58,790 bases of DNA from Clostridiales bacterium. Lineage in GTDB: Bacteria; Bacillota; Clostridia; Oscillospirales; CAG-382. The translations under genes were made by a program, and so were the position numbers. Under the pieces are notes generated by a model. The model saw only the letters and a program-made list of their open reading frames with translations. It was not told the origin of the DNA and ran no database searches. Below, one piece after another: positions 43,187-52,595 of this stretch. Every line of letters begins with the position of its first letter. Position 1 is the stretch's first letter. The stretch spans positions 1 to 58,790 of the forward strand of contig SFLA01000007.1 of NCBI GenBank assembly GCA_004553575.1, given 5' to 3'.

Positions 43187-44418
43187 TGTTTCCCGAAAAA
43201 CTGCTTTCACTGGCGGACGAATGCGAGCGCGACTGCGCCGTTCAGTTTGCGCGTATAGCGGATATATCACGCTTCAACACCGAGCGTGTAATGGAGGCGT
43301 TTTCTTCCAACCGGATTTCAGAACGGCATTTTACTCCGACAAGCGGATACGGCTATAACGACGAAGGCCGCGAGGCCTGCGAAAAGCTGTACGCAGATAT
43401 TTTCGGCACGGAAAGCGCTCTGGTGCGTCACAGCATACTTAACGGTACGCATGCGCTTACAATCGGGCTGTTCGGACTGCTCCGAACCGGCGACACCCTA
43501 CTTTCGGTCACCGGAAAGCCTTATGACACACTGGACGGCGTTATAGGTATCTCGGGAGCCCCCGGCAACGGATCGCTGATCGACTACGGTATTAAATACC
43601 GCCAGATAGAGCTTACCGCGGAAAGCCGGGTCGATCTCCGTGCCGTAAGAGAGGCGTTGGCAGAGGACGACAGCATAAAGGTCGTGTATCTCCAGCGGTC
43701 AAAGGGCTACGCTTCGCGCCGCACACTCACCGTCGCCGAGATAAACGAGGTAACATCGCTGGTACACTCCTGCTCGAATGCCTTCGTAATGGTGGATAAC
43801 TGCTACGGCGCGTTCACCGAAAAGGCCGAGCCCGAAGCTGATCTGCTGGTCGGATCGCTGATTAAAAACGCCGGCGGCGGCATTGCCGAATCCGGAGCAT
43901 ACCTGGTCGGAACCGAAAAGGCGGTCGAATACGCCTCGTACCGTTACTCCGCAGTCGGTATCGGCGGCGAGGCGGGAGCGACGCTCGGTCAGACAAAAAG
44001 CATTATAAAAGGACTGTTTTTTGCGCCGCACGTCGTAGGCGAGGCATTAAAAACTGCGGTTTTTGCGGCGAGTCTGTTCGGACGGCTCGGATTTGACGTA
44101 TTTCCGTCCTACGACGAGCCGAGATCCGATATTATACAAACTCTTATTTTCGGCTCCGCGGACGCGCTCATAAAGTTCTGCCGCGGAATCCAGTCGGGCT
44201 CGCCGATCGATTCATATGTAGCCCCCGTGCCGTGGGCAATGCCCGGCTATGACGACGAAGTCATAATGGCTGCCGGAGCCTTCACTCAGGGCTCCTCGAT
44301 CGAGCTTTCCGCGGACGGACCTCTGCGCCCGCCGTACACCGCATACATGCAGGGAGGCCTGACCTTCGAAAGCGGAAGATACTGCATTTTGAAGGCGGCA
44401 CAGCTTATAACGGAATAA
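43186..44418 (+). CDS. Methionine gamma-lyase-family PLP enzyme (aluminium-resistance-protein family)
   Basis: A 410-residue PLP enzyme of the family once called aluminium resistance protein and now Met_gamma_lyase. Typical are HFTPTSGYGYNDEGREA, VRHSILNGTHALTIGLFG, TGKPYDTLDGVIG, YLQRSKGYASRRT and the PLP lysine in VGSLIKNAGGGIAESG (about residue 228). Its substrate is uncertain; a carbon-sulfur lyase activity is presumed. Coupled by a one-base overlap to the last M42 gene, so it may use an amino acid released by those peptidases. Confidence 0.9.
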   Translation: MFPEKLLSLADECERDCAVQFARIADISRFNTERVMEAFSSNRISERHFTPTSGYGYNDEGREACEKLYADIFGTESALVRHSILNGTHALTIGLFGLLRTGDTLLSVTGKPYDTLDGVIGISGAPGNGSLIDYGIKYRQIELTAESRVDLRAVREALAEDDSIKVVYLQRSKGYASRRTLTVAEINEVTSLVHSCSNAFVMVDNCYGAFTEKAEPEADLLVGSLIKNAGGGIAESGAYLVGTEKAVEYASYRYSAVGIGGEAGATLGQTKSIIKGLFFAPHVVGEALKTAVFAASLFGRLGFDVFPSYDEPRSDIIQTLIFGSADALIKFCRGIQSGSPIDSYVAPVPWAMPGYDDEVIMAAGAFTQGSSIELSADGPLRPPYTAYMQGGLTFESGRYCILKAAQLITE

Positions 44419-44435
44419 TACGCGTATGCATCACG

Positions 44436-44466
44436 CCCCGCGGAGCCCGGTTCCGCGGGGTTTTTT
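44436..44466 (+). terminator. Terminator of the murD-M42 operon
   Basis: Nine-base arms 44436-44444 and 44452-44460 followed by T6. Confidence 0.92.
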
Positions 44467-44494
44467 GACCTGAAATTCGGACATAAAGAAAAAA

Positions 44495-44523
44495 TTGCCT
44501 TCGTTCGGGCACTTACATATATT
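44495..44523 (+). promoter_or_regulatory. Promoter of the 44566 gene
   Basis: TTGCCT (44495-44500), 17-base spacer, TATATT (44518-44523). Confidence 0.5.
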
Positions 44524-44565
44524 TTCTTTTAATAACAATAATATGAATCAAGGAGGAAACGAGAA

Positions 44566-44991
44566 TTGAAAGAAGATAAACTTCTGGCGGGTGTTCATCG
44601 CTCCGCGCAGACCGGACTGCTTACGATACCGATGCTGCAGCAGCTTACCGAATGCGAGCGTTTCCGCGAAGTAACCAATAAACAACTACGCGGCTACCGA
44701 AGGGTCTGCCGCGCCGCAAAAGCGCTGGCTCCGAAAAGCGGTACAGCCGATTTTGACATGTCCTGCCTCGCAATGGCACGGGCGGTTATATGCCTGAAAA
44801 TCGGCACAATCACGGACAGATCTTCCTCACACCTTGCGGAAATGCTGATAATGGGCACGACAGCGGGCTATACCGACCTGCGCCGCCGCATTTCCGAATT
44901 TAAAAACGCTCCGCGCGCCGTGCGGGTGCTTGCGGAATGCCTATCCGACATGGAGGAAAGGTATCTGGCAGACCTAAGACAATTCCTGTAA
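44566..44991 (+). CDS. Helical protein of unknown function
   Basis: Not recognised. 141 residues, predicted by eye as all-helical, with a pattern of heptads that could give a four-helix bundle (segments around 12-30, 38-52, 70-85, 110-140). It has two or three isolated cysteines and no membrane segment or signal peptide. Start is TTG after an excellent AAGGAGG site nine bases away; no ATG is near. It has its own promoter and no clear operon partner. Confidence 0.65.
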   Translation: MKEDKLLAGVHRSAQTGLLTIPMLQQLTECERFREVTNKQLRGYRRVCRAAKALAPKSGTADFDMSCLAMARAVICLKIGTITDRSSSHLAEMLIMGTTAGYTDLRRRISEFKNAPRAVRVLAECLSDMEERYLADLRQFL

Positions 44992-45048
44992 CCGTATATT
45001 ACGATCCCCGCCCGAAGGCCCTCACCCGCTTTTTCCGGCGGGGAGGTA

Positions 45049-45076
45049 TTTACTTTGCGAAAAAATCGTGTATAAT
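45049..45076 (+). promoter_or_regulatory. Promoter of the pseudouridine synthase gene
   Basis: TTTACT (45049-45054), 16-base spacer, TATAAT (45071-45076). The -10 is perfect, the -35 weak. Confidence 0.5.
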
Positions 45077-45097
45077 ACTTTGCGGGGGTTATGTATT

Positions 45098-46048
45098 ATG
45101 CGTACGGAAAGAATCTCTGCAAACGACGCGGGTCAGCGGCTGGACAAATACATGAGCAAACGATTCCGCGGAATGCCGCAATCGCTTTTATACAAATATA
45201 TACGCAACAAATGCGTCAGGGTTAACGGCGTCCACGCAAAAGAGAACACCGTTCTCGCCGAGGGCGACACGCTCACCTATTATATCTCCGATGAATTTTT
45301 CGGCGTCTCCGGCAAAAGCCGTGCATTCTGCCGGCTCAAGCCCGATATCAGAGTCGTGTACGAGGACGCAAATATACTTATTGCCGATAAAATTGCCGGC
45401 ATGTCGGTTCAGCCGGACGATACCCAAACCTCCGGTACGCTGGTCGATCAACTTAAGGCATACCTTATGATGCGCGGCGAATACAACCCGGATATCGAAA
45501 AGAGTTTTGCACCGGCGCTGTGCAACCGTATCGACCGGAACACCTCCGGGCTGGTAATCGCGGCGAAGAATGCCGAAGCTCTCCGAATAATGAACGATAT
45601 TATCCGCAGCCGCGAAATTAAAAAGACCTATCTCGCCGCCGCGCACGGGATATTCGCCGTTAAGGAAGATACAGTAAGGCTGCTGCTCGAGAAAAATTCC
45701 GAGGAAAACCGTGTAAAGGTACGCAAAACAGGCGGTAAGAACGTAAAAACAGCGGTAACGTCGTATAAGGTTATTGCCGAGAAAAACGGACTGTCGCTGC
45801 TTGAAATCGACCTGCACACCGGACGCACCCACCAGATACGCGCAACGATGGCGGAAATCGGTCATCCGTTGCTCGGGGACGGCAAATACGCAGAGAACGC
45901 AGATGACCGCAGGAAGGGATACAGTCATCAGCAGCTATGCTCCTATTCACTCAAGTTTGTTTTTACATCAGACCGCGGTATACTTAATTACCTTTCCGGC
46001 AGGGAATTCAGAGCCTCGACCCCGAAGTTTGTTTCGCTCTTCGAATAG
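45098..46048 (+). CDS. RluA-family pseudouridine synthase
   Basis: A 316-residue RNA-modifying enzyme with an N-terminal S4 RNA-binding domain (about 8-65, RLDKYMSKRF and CVRVNGVHAKENTVLAEGD) and the RluA catalytic domain. The catalytic Asp is in CNRIDRNTSGL (about residue 146), and the LLEIDLHTGRTHQIRA and HPLLGDGKY motifs follow. It isomerises uridines in 23S rRNA or tRNA; which sites cannot be said. The ATG at 45098 is chosen; an earlier in-frame GTG lies inside the -10 box. Confidence 0.93.
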   Translation: MRTERISANDAGQRLDKYMSKRFRGMPQSLLYKYIRNKCVRVNGVHAKENTVLAEGDTLTYYISDEFFGVSGKSRAFCRLKPDIRVVYEDANILIADKIAGMSVQPDDTQTSGTLVDQLKAYLMMRGEYNPDIEKSFAPALCNRIDRNTSGLVIAAKNAEALRIMNDIIRSREIKKTYLAAAHGIFAVKEDTVRLLLEKNSEENRVKVRKTGGKNVKTAVTSYKVIAEKNGLSLLEIDLHTGRTHQIRATMAEIGHPLLGDGKYAENADDRRKGYSHQQLCSYSLKFVFTSDRGILNYLSGREFRASTPKFVSLFE

Positions 46049-46063
46049 CAACACCAAAACGAT

Positions 46064-46099
46064 AACGGCAGACGTTTAAGAAACATCTGCCGTTTTTTT
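46064..46099 (+). terminator. Terminator of the pseudouridine synthase gene
   Basis: 14-base arms (46064-46077 and 46081-46094) with one mismatch, followed by T7. Confidence 0.88.
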
Positions 46100-46262
46100 C
46101 GGAAGCTCCGCAGTGCGTAACGGATTGCGCTCACCGCAGATGCGTAAAAAACCGCAAATGTGTCCCGCCCGGTTAATTCTCGTATGGGAGCTTTCACAGC
46201 ACGCAATACTCAGTCTCCGTCCCAAATGCACCGTTAGGTTTGCGGCGCAATCCCTGCGGCAT
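46100..46262. other. Non-coding stretch between convergent genes
   Basis: No gene, promoter or repeat I can support. Short frames on both strands lack ribosome sites. It ends at the terminator of the leftward GDPD gene. Confidence 0.5.
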
Positions 46263-46297
46263 AAAAATCCCGCCCCGTACAGTGACAGGGCGGGATT
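46263..46297 (-). terminator. Terminator of the murQ-GDPD transcript
   Basis: Ten-base perfect arms (46266-46275 and 46288-46297); the minus strand then runs into five T. Confidence 0.8.
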
Positions 46298-46369
46298 CGT
46301 TATATCGGTATAATCTTACGGCACTGCGAAAATCGTATCCGCAGAATTCCGTTCAGTTATTAACCTGCA

Positions 46370-49300
46370 TCAGCCGACCAGATTATAGGTGCCGAGGAAG
46401 GCACGCTTTACCATAAGATAATCGGCAGCGTCGAGTTTTCCGTTAATGTTCACGTCCGCGGCAAATCCGCTTATTGTATCGAGCGTGTGAGTGCCGAGGA
46501 AGGCGCGCTTGATCATAAGATAATCGGCGGCATCAATCTTTCCGTTCGCGTTCACATCACCGGAAACTATAATACGGCGCTCGTCGTGTACAACTCCGTC
46601 AATCGAAAGCTGTGCGATAAAGCCGTTCTTAAGATCGGATGAAGGCTTTACCTCATTGCCGTCGGCGTCAAGCACGATTATCTTGTCCGCATTCTTAAGG
46701 TTTACGGTAACGAAATCGCCGACCGCTCCGCATCCGGCGCGGAGTATAAGACGATCCTCTTCATTAAGACGGCACTTGCTTACGTCGGTCAGTTCAATCT
46801 CGGAATAATCGCCTACGGTAATAACAACGGGCTGTGAATACAATACATATCCGGCTCCGTTGGGTAACTTGGCGGAATAGTTAAGCATAAAGCTTACGGT
46901 TCCGGATTCGGTGCCGGCGGTCAATACACCGGTCTGTGCGTTGAAGGTGCAGCCCAGGCTGTCGGTCAGCCAGGTTATACCGAGGCTTTCGCCCGCCGCC
47001 GAGCTGCGCTTTCCGCCGTAGGTGGCAACCGTCGCTCCGATACGGAGCTGTGAGCTGTAGGCAATGCGTTTTTCGCTTCCTGCCATCGGAACATCAAACG
47101 ACCTTACGGTATCAACGGTGAGCTGAGCATCATTGGTCGTAAGTCCGTCCACGCCCCAGAGGAACGCATTATAAAAGGCAGTGGCTACGGATTTGCTGTA
47201 AGTCCAGGGCCACAGGGTTATTCCGCGGTCGGAAAGCAGGGTGTAGAATTCCTTGTTAATGTTTCCGTAACTTATGTTAATGGACGAATCGTAAACCTGT
47301 GCGGCGCTGAGAAGGTTGTAGAAATTCTCGCGAAGCTCTGCAGACGAACTCCAGGATGAAAGCGACCCGGATAGATAACCGGTGGAAATGTCGCGTCTTA
47401 TATCCAGCAATGAAGTGAGCATATCGCCGTAGAAGGATATAACGTTTATTCTCGAGGCGTAATCGTACTTATCTATAAGGTCGGAAACGGCTTTAAGCAT
47501 GCCCGTGTTGTAGGCCTTAAGTTCGACAACGACACCTTCAACGCGACAAGCATTTCCTCGAAGGTCGGCACCGTGTAGTCGGATACGGTTCCGTTGTTGT
47601 TGAGCAGACGGTACGATTTTATCTCCTCAAGCGTCATCTGAGATATCGAAAGAGATCCGTTATAATTCGTCGTGCGGTTAAGAGTGCCGTCATGACAGAC
47701 TATCACATATCCGTCCTTGGAAAGGTGAATGTCGGTTTCCACCTCGGTCGCGCCGTTTTTAACGGCGGTTATATAGCCCTCGATCGAATTCTCCGGCATC
47801 TGAGACGGATTACCGCGGTGTCCGATAATGCTCGGAGTCTTTGTAAGGGTTCTTTCACCGTAAACCTCGGTCATGGTATCATAGACCGAAGCGTAATCGC
47901 CGGTGACGATACCGTTCGCGCCGGACGAGATAAGCCATGCGGCTTCGACGGAATTCAGGTCCTTCGTTTGGTTATATGCCCATACGGTGACGTGCAGCGC
48001 CTGTATCTCGGATACCAGCTCCCTGCTGCAAAGCTCACCGTTGAGCAGCAATATGTTGGCGTCACAGCCCTTAACATACTCACGGTAATCCTGGGCGTCC
48101 GTAAAGCCCTCGCTTCCGTCGGCAATAAGCGCAGTACGAATCACCGAATAGGAATCGCGGGCCAGCTGAAGAAGCTCACGGTTATCGGATACGATAAGTA
48201 TATCCGCAAATCCGGCCTTCTTACATGCCGCAACTATATTGTTAACGCTGTCGGAATTATATACTCGCAAAGCCGGTATGATTCCGGCTTCACCGGACAT
48301 CCGGAATGTTTGAAGAGAATCGTTTTCATTGATAACATATTTCTCATCAGGCAAATCCAGAATAACGGTTGCCGGAACAATTTCGGGAGCGGAACGAAAG
48401 AGCTCGATAAACATCGTGGGCTCGGTCCACAGAACGTTTGTCACGCTGTTGAGCAGATTTGTTTCGATATGCGGAACTTCAATAATATGCTCGCCGTACT
48501 CCGGCTCCTCGGGTTCTTCCTCGATCACGGTGACTCTGATGTAATCGAAGTTCATTACCGACGAATTGCCCTGAAGTCCGATTCCGCCGCAATAGGTTGA
48601 GGCAGTGCCTACGGTGGGAACTCCTTTGAGGTAAATAACGGAATCGCCGTTTATGAAGTACTGTATCGTTCCGTTATACGCGCTCACCTTGATGTTGTAG
48701 AAGGTGCCGTAGGTCATATTCTCGGTGTAGCCGGTGGACTTAAGATAATCCCAGCCTCCCGTAGCATTCGCAATAACGCACTCCACTCCTCCGGTTGTGG
48801 ATGTACCGGCGGTCGCCATGGATTTTCTTACGCACATATGTATGTACGGCGTTCCGAGATTCGCCCCGGTTCTTTGCATGTTCTGCGCACGATAGCAGAT
48901 CGAGAACCATCTGCTGGCGTCGGTCGAAGAAAGCATGGCGGCTGAAGTCTCGATATTGTAGTTACCGAAATCGGCAAGAAAATCCGGCATATAAATACGC
49001 GAATTCGCCGTATTGGTTGTCGTTATAACCAGCTTGCCGTCATTTACGGAGAATCTCGATGCATCGGTCTTTTTGAGATCGGCTATAGACTCTTCGTCAT
49101 CAAAAGTATTCTCATAAAGGACATATTCTGTGTCGTCGGGATTTTTGGAAACAAGGTATACCGTGCGGGATTTCGATCCTTGCTCGGCTGTAAGCTCCGT
49201 AACACCGGCTGCATCGGCGGTCACTGTGGTTACTTCGCTTCCGCCGTAATACCAGGTGGGCGAATCAAGCACCGATCCGTCCGGCATTTCCACGCTGTAA

Positions 49301-49458
49301 CCGGACAGTGCTACCGGCTCTCCGACATCGCAGAGAATCGCCGGTGATACGTTCTCTACAAGTGTTTCGGGGGTGGCGCTGACGGAAAGCGCGGGCGCAC
49401 AGTTGACTATAGCGGCAACCATGAGCACTGCGATCATCAGCGATACTGCTCTTTTCAT
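46370..49458 (-). pseudogene. Secreted glycerophosphodiester phosphodiesterase with dockerin, frameshifted
   Basis: Two reading frames make one protein of about 1029 residues: signal peptide (1-28), Ig-like segment, LamG-like lectin domain (about 120-320), a degenerate GDPD-like half, a GDPD domain (HRG near 545, PENSIEGY, ETDIHLSKDG, VCHDGTLNRTTN) and a C-terminal type-I dockerin (two repeats around DVNANGKIDAADYLMIK and DVNINGKLDAADYLMVK). The frame changes near 47536: after VALK the first part goes off frame, while the other frame continues as GVVVELKAYNTG, the normal GDPD sequence. A missing base is needed, by mutation or assembly error. Start follows AGGAGG. Confidence 0.85.
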
Positions 49459-49478
49459 TTCAATTCCTCCTGTAAATT

Positions 49479-50309
49479 TTATTTTTTATTGAGTATCTGC
49501 TCAATTGTTTCTTCTATTGCATAGCCGTTCCGTGCGAGCAGCTCGCCCGCCGTATCCGGCGCAACGCCGGTCTCGTCTACCACGATTCTTATCGCACGGT
49601 CGATAAGCTTTTTGTTAGACGGCACCATGTACGCCATTCGGTTGCCGCGCACCCGGCCGATTCTGACCATCGCCCCGGTGGAAAGCATATTAAGAATCAT
49701 TTTCTGCGCGGTCCCCGCCTTCATACGGGTAGAGCCGTTAATCACCTCGGGACCGACGTCCGCCACCATCGCAACGTCCGAAAGCGGTATAAGCGCGCTG
49801 TCGGTATTGCAGGTGACGCATTCGGTTTTAGCTCCTACCGAATGTGCGTAACGCATGGCGTTCTGCACGCATTCCGCACTGCCGCTCGCCGAAAGACCGA
49901 TGCACAGGTCCTTCTGCGAAAAACCGGCCTCCTTCATCTGGACAACTATCGAATCCGGATCGTCCTCCGCATCCTCCACAGATTCAAACGCGGCTCTTCT
50001 GCCTCCCGCTATAAGCCCGCGGACCGTATCTGCGGATACCCCGTAGGTGGGCGGGCATTCGCTCGCGTCAAGCACTCCGAGCCGCCCGGAGGTTCCGGCT
50101 CCGACATAAAAAACCCTTCCTCCGGCGCGAAGCGTTTCCGCGTACAGCTCTATCCCCTCGGCAACGGCGGGCAAAGCCTTTTCTACCGAATCGGCGACGG
50201 TTTTGTCCTGCTCGTTTATTTTTTTTGCAATTCCCAACGCGTCAAGACGGTCGATATCGGCTGTGCTTACGTTAACGCTCTCTGTTCTTAACAATGAAAA
50301 ATCTGTCAT
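49479..50309 (-). CDS. murQ: N-acetylmuramic acid 6-phosphate etherase
   Basis: A 276-residue SIS-domain enzyme that removes lactate from MurNAc-6-phosphate to give GlcNAc-6-phosphate in cell-wall recycling. Signatures: VFYVGAGTSGRLGVLDASEC, GGRRAAFESVEDAEDD and INGSTRMKAGTAQKMILNM. It is a little shorter than the usual 300 residues at the C-terminus. GGGGGTG precedes the ATG. No MurNAc transporter or kinase lies beside it; the next gene on the strand is the GDPD-dockerin gene, 20 bases on. Confidence 0.95.
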   Translation of the reverse strand: MTDFSLLRTESVNVSTADIDRLDALGIAKKINEQDKTVADSVEKALPAVAEGIELYAETLRAGGRVFYVGAGTSGRLGVLDASECPPTYGVSADTVRGLIAGGRRAAFESVEDAEDDPDSIVVQMKEAGFSQKDLCIGLSASGSAECVQNAMRYAHSVGAKTECVTCNTDSALIPLSDVAMVADVGPEVINGSTRMKAGTAQKMILNMLSTGAMVRIGRVRGNRMAYMVPSNKKLIDRAIRIVVDETGVAPDTAGELLARNGYAIEETIEQILNKK

Positions 50310-50391
50310 ATCGGCACCCCCGTATACTGCTTTAACAGTTTAACATACGCATAAAATAAAATCAAGTGCTGTGGAAAATAAACAAAACGAA

Positions 50392-50420
50392 TTGACAAAA
50401 CACGCTGCAGATGATATGAT
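50392..50420 (+). promoter_or_regulatory. Promoter of the glycosyltransferase-sugar operon
   Basis: TTGACA (50392-50397), 17-base spacer, TATGAT (50415-50420), 25 bases before the TTG start. Confidence 0.8.
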
Positions 50421-50445
50421 TTAATATACGTGGAGGTGTTGAATT

Positions 50446-51399
50446 TTGCCGGATAAAAAAGATCTGATATCAGTAATCGTACCGTGCTACAACGAATCGG
50501 AAGCGCTTCCGTTTTTTTACCGCGAGATAGCCACCGTCGCCAAAACTATCGATGCGGAGCTCGAGATTATCTGCGTAGACGACGGCTCGTCCGACGACAC
50601 GCTTGAGAAGCTCCGTATTTTGTCCGCGAACGATAAAAGAATTCACTATATATCCTTCTCCCGCAATTTCGGGAAGGAAGCCGCCATGTACGCCGGCCTG
50701 TGCGCCGCCAAGGGCGATTATGTCGCGATAATGGACGCCGACCTTCAGGATCCGCCATCTCTGCTTCCCGAAATGTACGGAACACTGAAAACCGAGGATT
50801 ACGACAGTGTAGCCACCCGCCGCAGAACCCGCGACGGCGAGCCGAAGCTGCGTTCCTTCTGTGCACGAGCCTTTTATAAGCTTATGAACCGTATAAGCAA
50901 AACCGAGCTGGTCGAGGGCGCACGCGACTTCCGCCTTATGAACCGACGCATGGTCGACGCAATAGTTTCGATGAGCGAATACAACCGGTTTACCAAGGGT
51001 ATTTTCTGCTGGGTGGGATTCAGGACAAAGTGGCTTGAATACGACAATATCGAGCGTGTTGCGGGCAAGACAAAATGGTCCTTCTGGAAGCTGTTCAAAT
51101 ATTCGCTCGAATGCATTTATAATTTTTCGACAGTCCCTCTCGACATTTCGTCGTTCACGGGTTTCACCCTGTGCTTTGCGGCGATTATCGGAATAATCGT
51201 AATAATTATCCGTTCGCTCTGCGGTGCACCTGCGACGAGCGGCTGGGCGTCTACGCTGTGCGTAATACTGTTTGTCGGCGGGCTTCAGCTCTTCTGTATA
51301 GGAATACTCGGTAAATACCTTTCCCGCACCTATCTCGAGACCAAGCGCCGCCCCATATACATCGTGCGCGAGACCGATGAAGACAATAAAGAGCAATAA
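50446..51399 (+). CDS. Family-2 glycosyltransferase, DPMS/GtrB type
   Basis: A 317-residue membrane-linked glycosyltransferase. The GT-A domain has VDDGSSDDT, DADLQDPP (metal-binding D-x-D) and GARDFRLMNR; two membrane helices follow (about 236-256 and 268-290). Such enzymes move glucose, mannose or similar from a nucleotide sugar to undecaprenyl phosphate. Start is TTG after GGAGGTG. It heads a run of sugar-related genes, 24 bases before the first isomerase. Confidence 0.92.
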   Translation: MPDKKDLISVIVPCYNESEALPFFYREIATVAKTIDAELEIICVDDGSSDDTLEKLRILSANDKRIHYISFSRNFGKEAAMYAGLCAAKGDYVAIMDADLQDPPSLLPEMYGTLKTEDYDSVATRRRTRDGEPKLRSFCARAFYKLMNRISKTELVEGARDFRLMNRRMVDAIVSMSEYNRFTKGIFCWVGFRTKWLEYDNIERVAGKTKWSFWKLFKYSLECIYNFSTVPLDISSFTGFTLCFAAIIGIIVIIIRSLCGAPATSGWASTLCVILFVGGLQLFCIGILGKYLSRTYLETKRRPIYIVRETDEDNKEQ

Positions 51400-51423
51400 C
51401 GAATACCCGGAGGTATATTAAAT

Positions 51424-52212
51424 ATGATAAAACTGGGAATCATTTCACCGCGTCACGACGCGGAAGGGCTTAAGTGGGTCAGGGACCTCGGACTCGGCTA
51501 TGCGGAATTCGACGTTAACGGCGACGATATATCCTATCTCGACGCCGATGCCGTCAATGCCGGAATAAAAGAGACGGGCGTATCTCTTTCCGCCGTAGGG
51601 CGCTGGGGACGCAACCGTATACTGCCCGACGGCAGTATCTGCGAAAAGGAACAGAAGGATGAATTCGACCTTATCGACTTCTGCCGTGCAACGGGTTGTC
51701 CGGTATACATAACCGGCTGCAACTACAACGAAGGGCTTTCCTATTACGAGAACCTGACAGCGGCGATAAGCTACTTCTCTTCCCTGCTCGATTACGCGGG
51801 CGACGATGTAAAGATCTGTACCTACAACTGCCACTGGAACAGCTTTGTGGATACGCCGGCAGTCTGGGACGTGATACACGGACATCTTAAAAAGCTCGGA
51901 ATCAAATTCGACCCGTCGCACACCATATCCGGGGGAAGAAATTGGCAGGACGAAGCCGTGAAGTACGGCAACCGCTTCTACCATATGCATGTAAAAGGCA
52001 CGATAGACATAGGCGGCGGCAGATTTGACGATCCGCCTGCGGGATTGGATTCGGTCAACTGGGGCGCTCTCGTATCTATAATGCTTAAGCACGGCTATGA
52101 CGGAGTCATGTCCATAGAGCCTCATTCCGAGACCTGGCAGGGCGAACTCGGCGAAAAGGGACTTAATTATTCGATAAAATTCATGAAGCGCCTGCTGTTC
52201 ATAGAGGACTGA
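51424..52212 (+). CDS. Sugar phosphate isomerase/epimerase (xylose-isomerase-like TIM barrel)
   Basis: A 262-residue TIM-barrel enzyme of the AP-endonuclease-2 fold. Metal and base residues can be seen in TYNCHWNSF, IKFDPSHTISGG (Asp and His), YHMHVKG (His) and MSIEPHSE (Glu). It should isomerise or epimerise a keto-sugar. The ribosome site is CGGAGG. A second, distinct member of the family lies two genes on, so the operon probably handles one sugar by successive steps. Confidence 0.88.
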   Translation: MIKLGIISPRHDAEGLKWVRDLGLGYAEFDVNGDDISYLDADAVNAGIKETGVSLSAVGRWGRNRILPDGSICEKEQKDEFDLIDFCRATGCPVYITGCNYNEGLSYYENLTAAISYFSSLLDYAGDDVKICTYNCHWNSFVDTPAVWDVIHGHLKKLGIKFDPSHTISGGRNWQDEAVKYGNRFYHMHVKGTIDIGGGRFDDPPAGLDSVNWGALVSIMLKHGYDGVMSIEPHSETWQGELGEKGLNYSIKFMKRLLFIED

Positions 52213-52214
52213 AG

Positions 52215-52559
52215 ATGGGATTGTTTTCACGCAGGGACAAACCGCCACGTGATACCGACAGTCCCGAGTTCAAGGCGTATATGGCCCGCCGAGTCAGCGA
52301 CAAGCTGATCCGCTGTGTGCTCGAGCGCGGAGACGACGGAACCGACACCATTATAGGCAAATCGGGCTTTTTCAGCGTGAAGGACGGCTTGCTCGAGATA
52401 ATATGCGACGGAAAAGCCCTCTTCTGCGGCGAGGTAACAAGTCTGTCTATCTGGGAGCTGCTCTCGCTTGACGGCGTTGTTATCGGCGGTTACGACAGAA
52501 CCGTCGGCCGTGACCGCACCGTCATGGCATATTACAAATATTACCGCGATATCAAATAA
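52215..52559 (+). CDS. Small protein of unknown function
   Basis: Not recognised. 114 residues, soluble, mixed alpha/beta with a basic N-terminus (MGLFSRRDKPPRD), a beta-rich centre (FFSVKDGLLEIICDGKALF) and no catalytic pattern. It begins two bases after the isomerase stop, so it is translated with it. The centre resembles small PH- or GRAM-like domains only by impression. Confidence 0.7.
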   Translation: MGLFSRRDKPPRDTDSPEFKAYMARRVSDKLIRCVLERGDDGTDTIIGKSGFFSVKDGLLEIICDGKALFCGEVTSLSIWELLSLDGVVIGGYDRTVGRDRTVMAYYKYYRDIK

Positions 52560-52595
52560 CAAACAATACAAACCCAAAAAAGGAGAAAACAAATT

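Noticed and set aside
45068..45097. Upstream GTG start for the pseudouridine synthase
   Set aside because: It lies within the TATAAT box at 45071-45076, so it would not be transcribed.
46100..46262. Possible small RNA (6S, SRP or tmRNA) between the terminators
   Set aside because: None of the conserved landmarks of these RNAs can be found and no promoter is seen.
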